In this document: in pieces, positions 63,791 through 64,000 of the stretch | Position numbering within the stretch: the stretch's first letter is position 1 | Layout of the letters: each line of letters starts with the position of its first letter | Source of the DNA: Janthinobacterium sp. ROICE36 | GTDB lineage: Bacteria; Pseudomonadota; Gammaproteobacteria; Burkholderiales; Burkholderiaceae_D | Length of the DNA: 64,000 bases | Reading direction: 5' to 3' | NCBI RefSeq assembly: GCF_002869965.1 | Contig: NZ_PEBS01000003.1 | Location: 1-64,000 of the forward strand | Program-made: the position numbers and the translations under genes | The notes under the pieces: model-generated | What the model was told of the DNA's origin: nothing | Database searches by the model: none | The model's input: only the letters and a program-made list of their open reading frames with translations

Positions 63791-64000
63791 ATGGCAACCA
63801 TCGATACCAGCACCGCCACCGTCACCGACCTGATGGCGACGATGAATCCGAAGAAGACGACTGCCGCCGCAGGCAGTGTCGAGGAGGAAACGAATAAATT
63901 CCTGACCCTGCTGGTGACCCAGCTGCAAAACCAGGATCCGATGAACCCGCTGGACAATGCGCAGCTGACGAGCCAGCTGGCCCAGCTGTCCACGGTGACG
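63791..64000 (+). CDS. flgD: Flagellar hook cap protein FlgD (partial, cut by window edge)
   Basis: The first 70 codons are present from the ATG at 63791. The product has a Thr/Ala-rich lead followed by the conserved FlgD segment EEETNKFLTLLVTQLQNQDP and then MNPLDNAQLTSQLAQLSTVT, which runs to the edge. The rest lies outside the window. It follows flgC by 15 nt. Confidence 0.93.
   Translation, partial: MATIDTSTATVTDLMATMNPKKTTAAAGSVEEETNKFLTLLVTQLQNQDPMNPLDNAQLTSQLAQLSTVT

Overview
The window is high-GC DNA from a beta-proteobacterium, most likely Janthinobacterium or a close relative in the Oxalobacteraceae (Burkholderiales). The evidence is the gene content. It carries a JqsA/JqsS/JqsR alpha-hydroxyketone quorum-sensing locus, an MHFG-type PEP-CTERM protein, a tonB-exbB-exbD-exbD-TPR operon, the ribF-ileS-lspA-coaBC-dut housekeeping string, and a Burkholderiales-like flagellar cluster. 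No rRNA, tRNA, CRISPR array or prophage was found. The only clear mobile-element sequence is a transposase fragment cut by the left edge.

Layout. 1-6264 (minus strand): transposase 5' end, a molybdenum hydroxylase large subunit (IorB type) with a disturbed N-terminus, an ECF sigma/anti-sigma pair led by a small secreted protein, an AlkA glycosylase and an XdhC-type maturation factor. 6365-14044: a 46-aa membrane protein, a 124-nt palindromic element, then the leftward run ribF, ileS, lspA, coaBC, dut and an M48-like lipoprotein. 14230-18163: TonB energy-transduction operon with two ExbD proteins and a TPR protein. 18702-23564: stress operon prkA-yeaH-spoVR. 24136-27726: adenine/adenosine deaminase and a large FtsX-type permease.

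27735-31444 holds the quorum-sensing locus: jqsS-jqsR leftward and jqsA divergent, with an FNR/Anr-like box in the shared promoter region. 31467-36450: MarR regulator, GIY-YIG protein, MFS exporter, truncated hemoglobin, RmuC and a PEP-CTERM protein. A shared palindrome lies upstream of both marR and the MFS/hemoglobin pair. 36708-41115: molybdenum cofactor genes (a MobA-MoeA fusion and MoaA) and a chromate transporter. 41205-49855: RNase E, then rightward rluC, a HAD phosphatase, a Rieske protein and an S49 peptidase. A candidate small RNA, a hypothetical protein and rsuA follow. 49944-50942: FAH-family hydrolase.

51082-64000 is a flagellar region: flhB-flhA-flhF-flhG-fliA-motC-motD rightward, flgA and flgM-flgN leftward, and flgBCD rightward, running off the right edge. 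A textbook sigma-28 promoter precedes flgM, so the FliA made here drives its own anti-sigma factor. Molybdenum genes recur (IorB, XdhC, MoaA, MobA-MoeA), which suggests the strain makes molybdopterin enzymes.

The best leads for new biology are: the quorum-sensing locus with a possible oxygen-responsive site and an output domain without a DNA-binding fold; the candidate sRNA after sppA; the MarR-type shared operator; the 124-nt palindromic element; the MobA-MoeA fusion; the FlhG with an unrecognisable P-loop; and the M48-like lipoprotein with a broken zinc motif. All calls come from reading the sequence and family knowledge; no database search was run.
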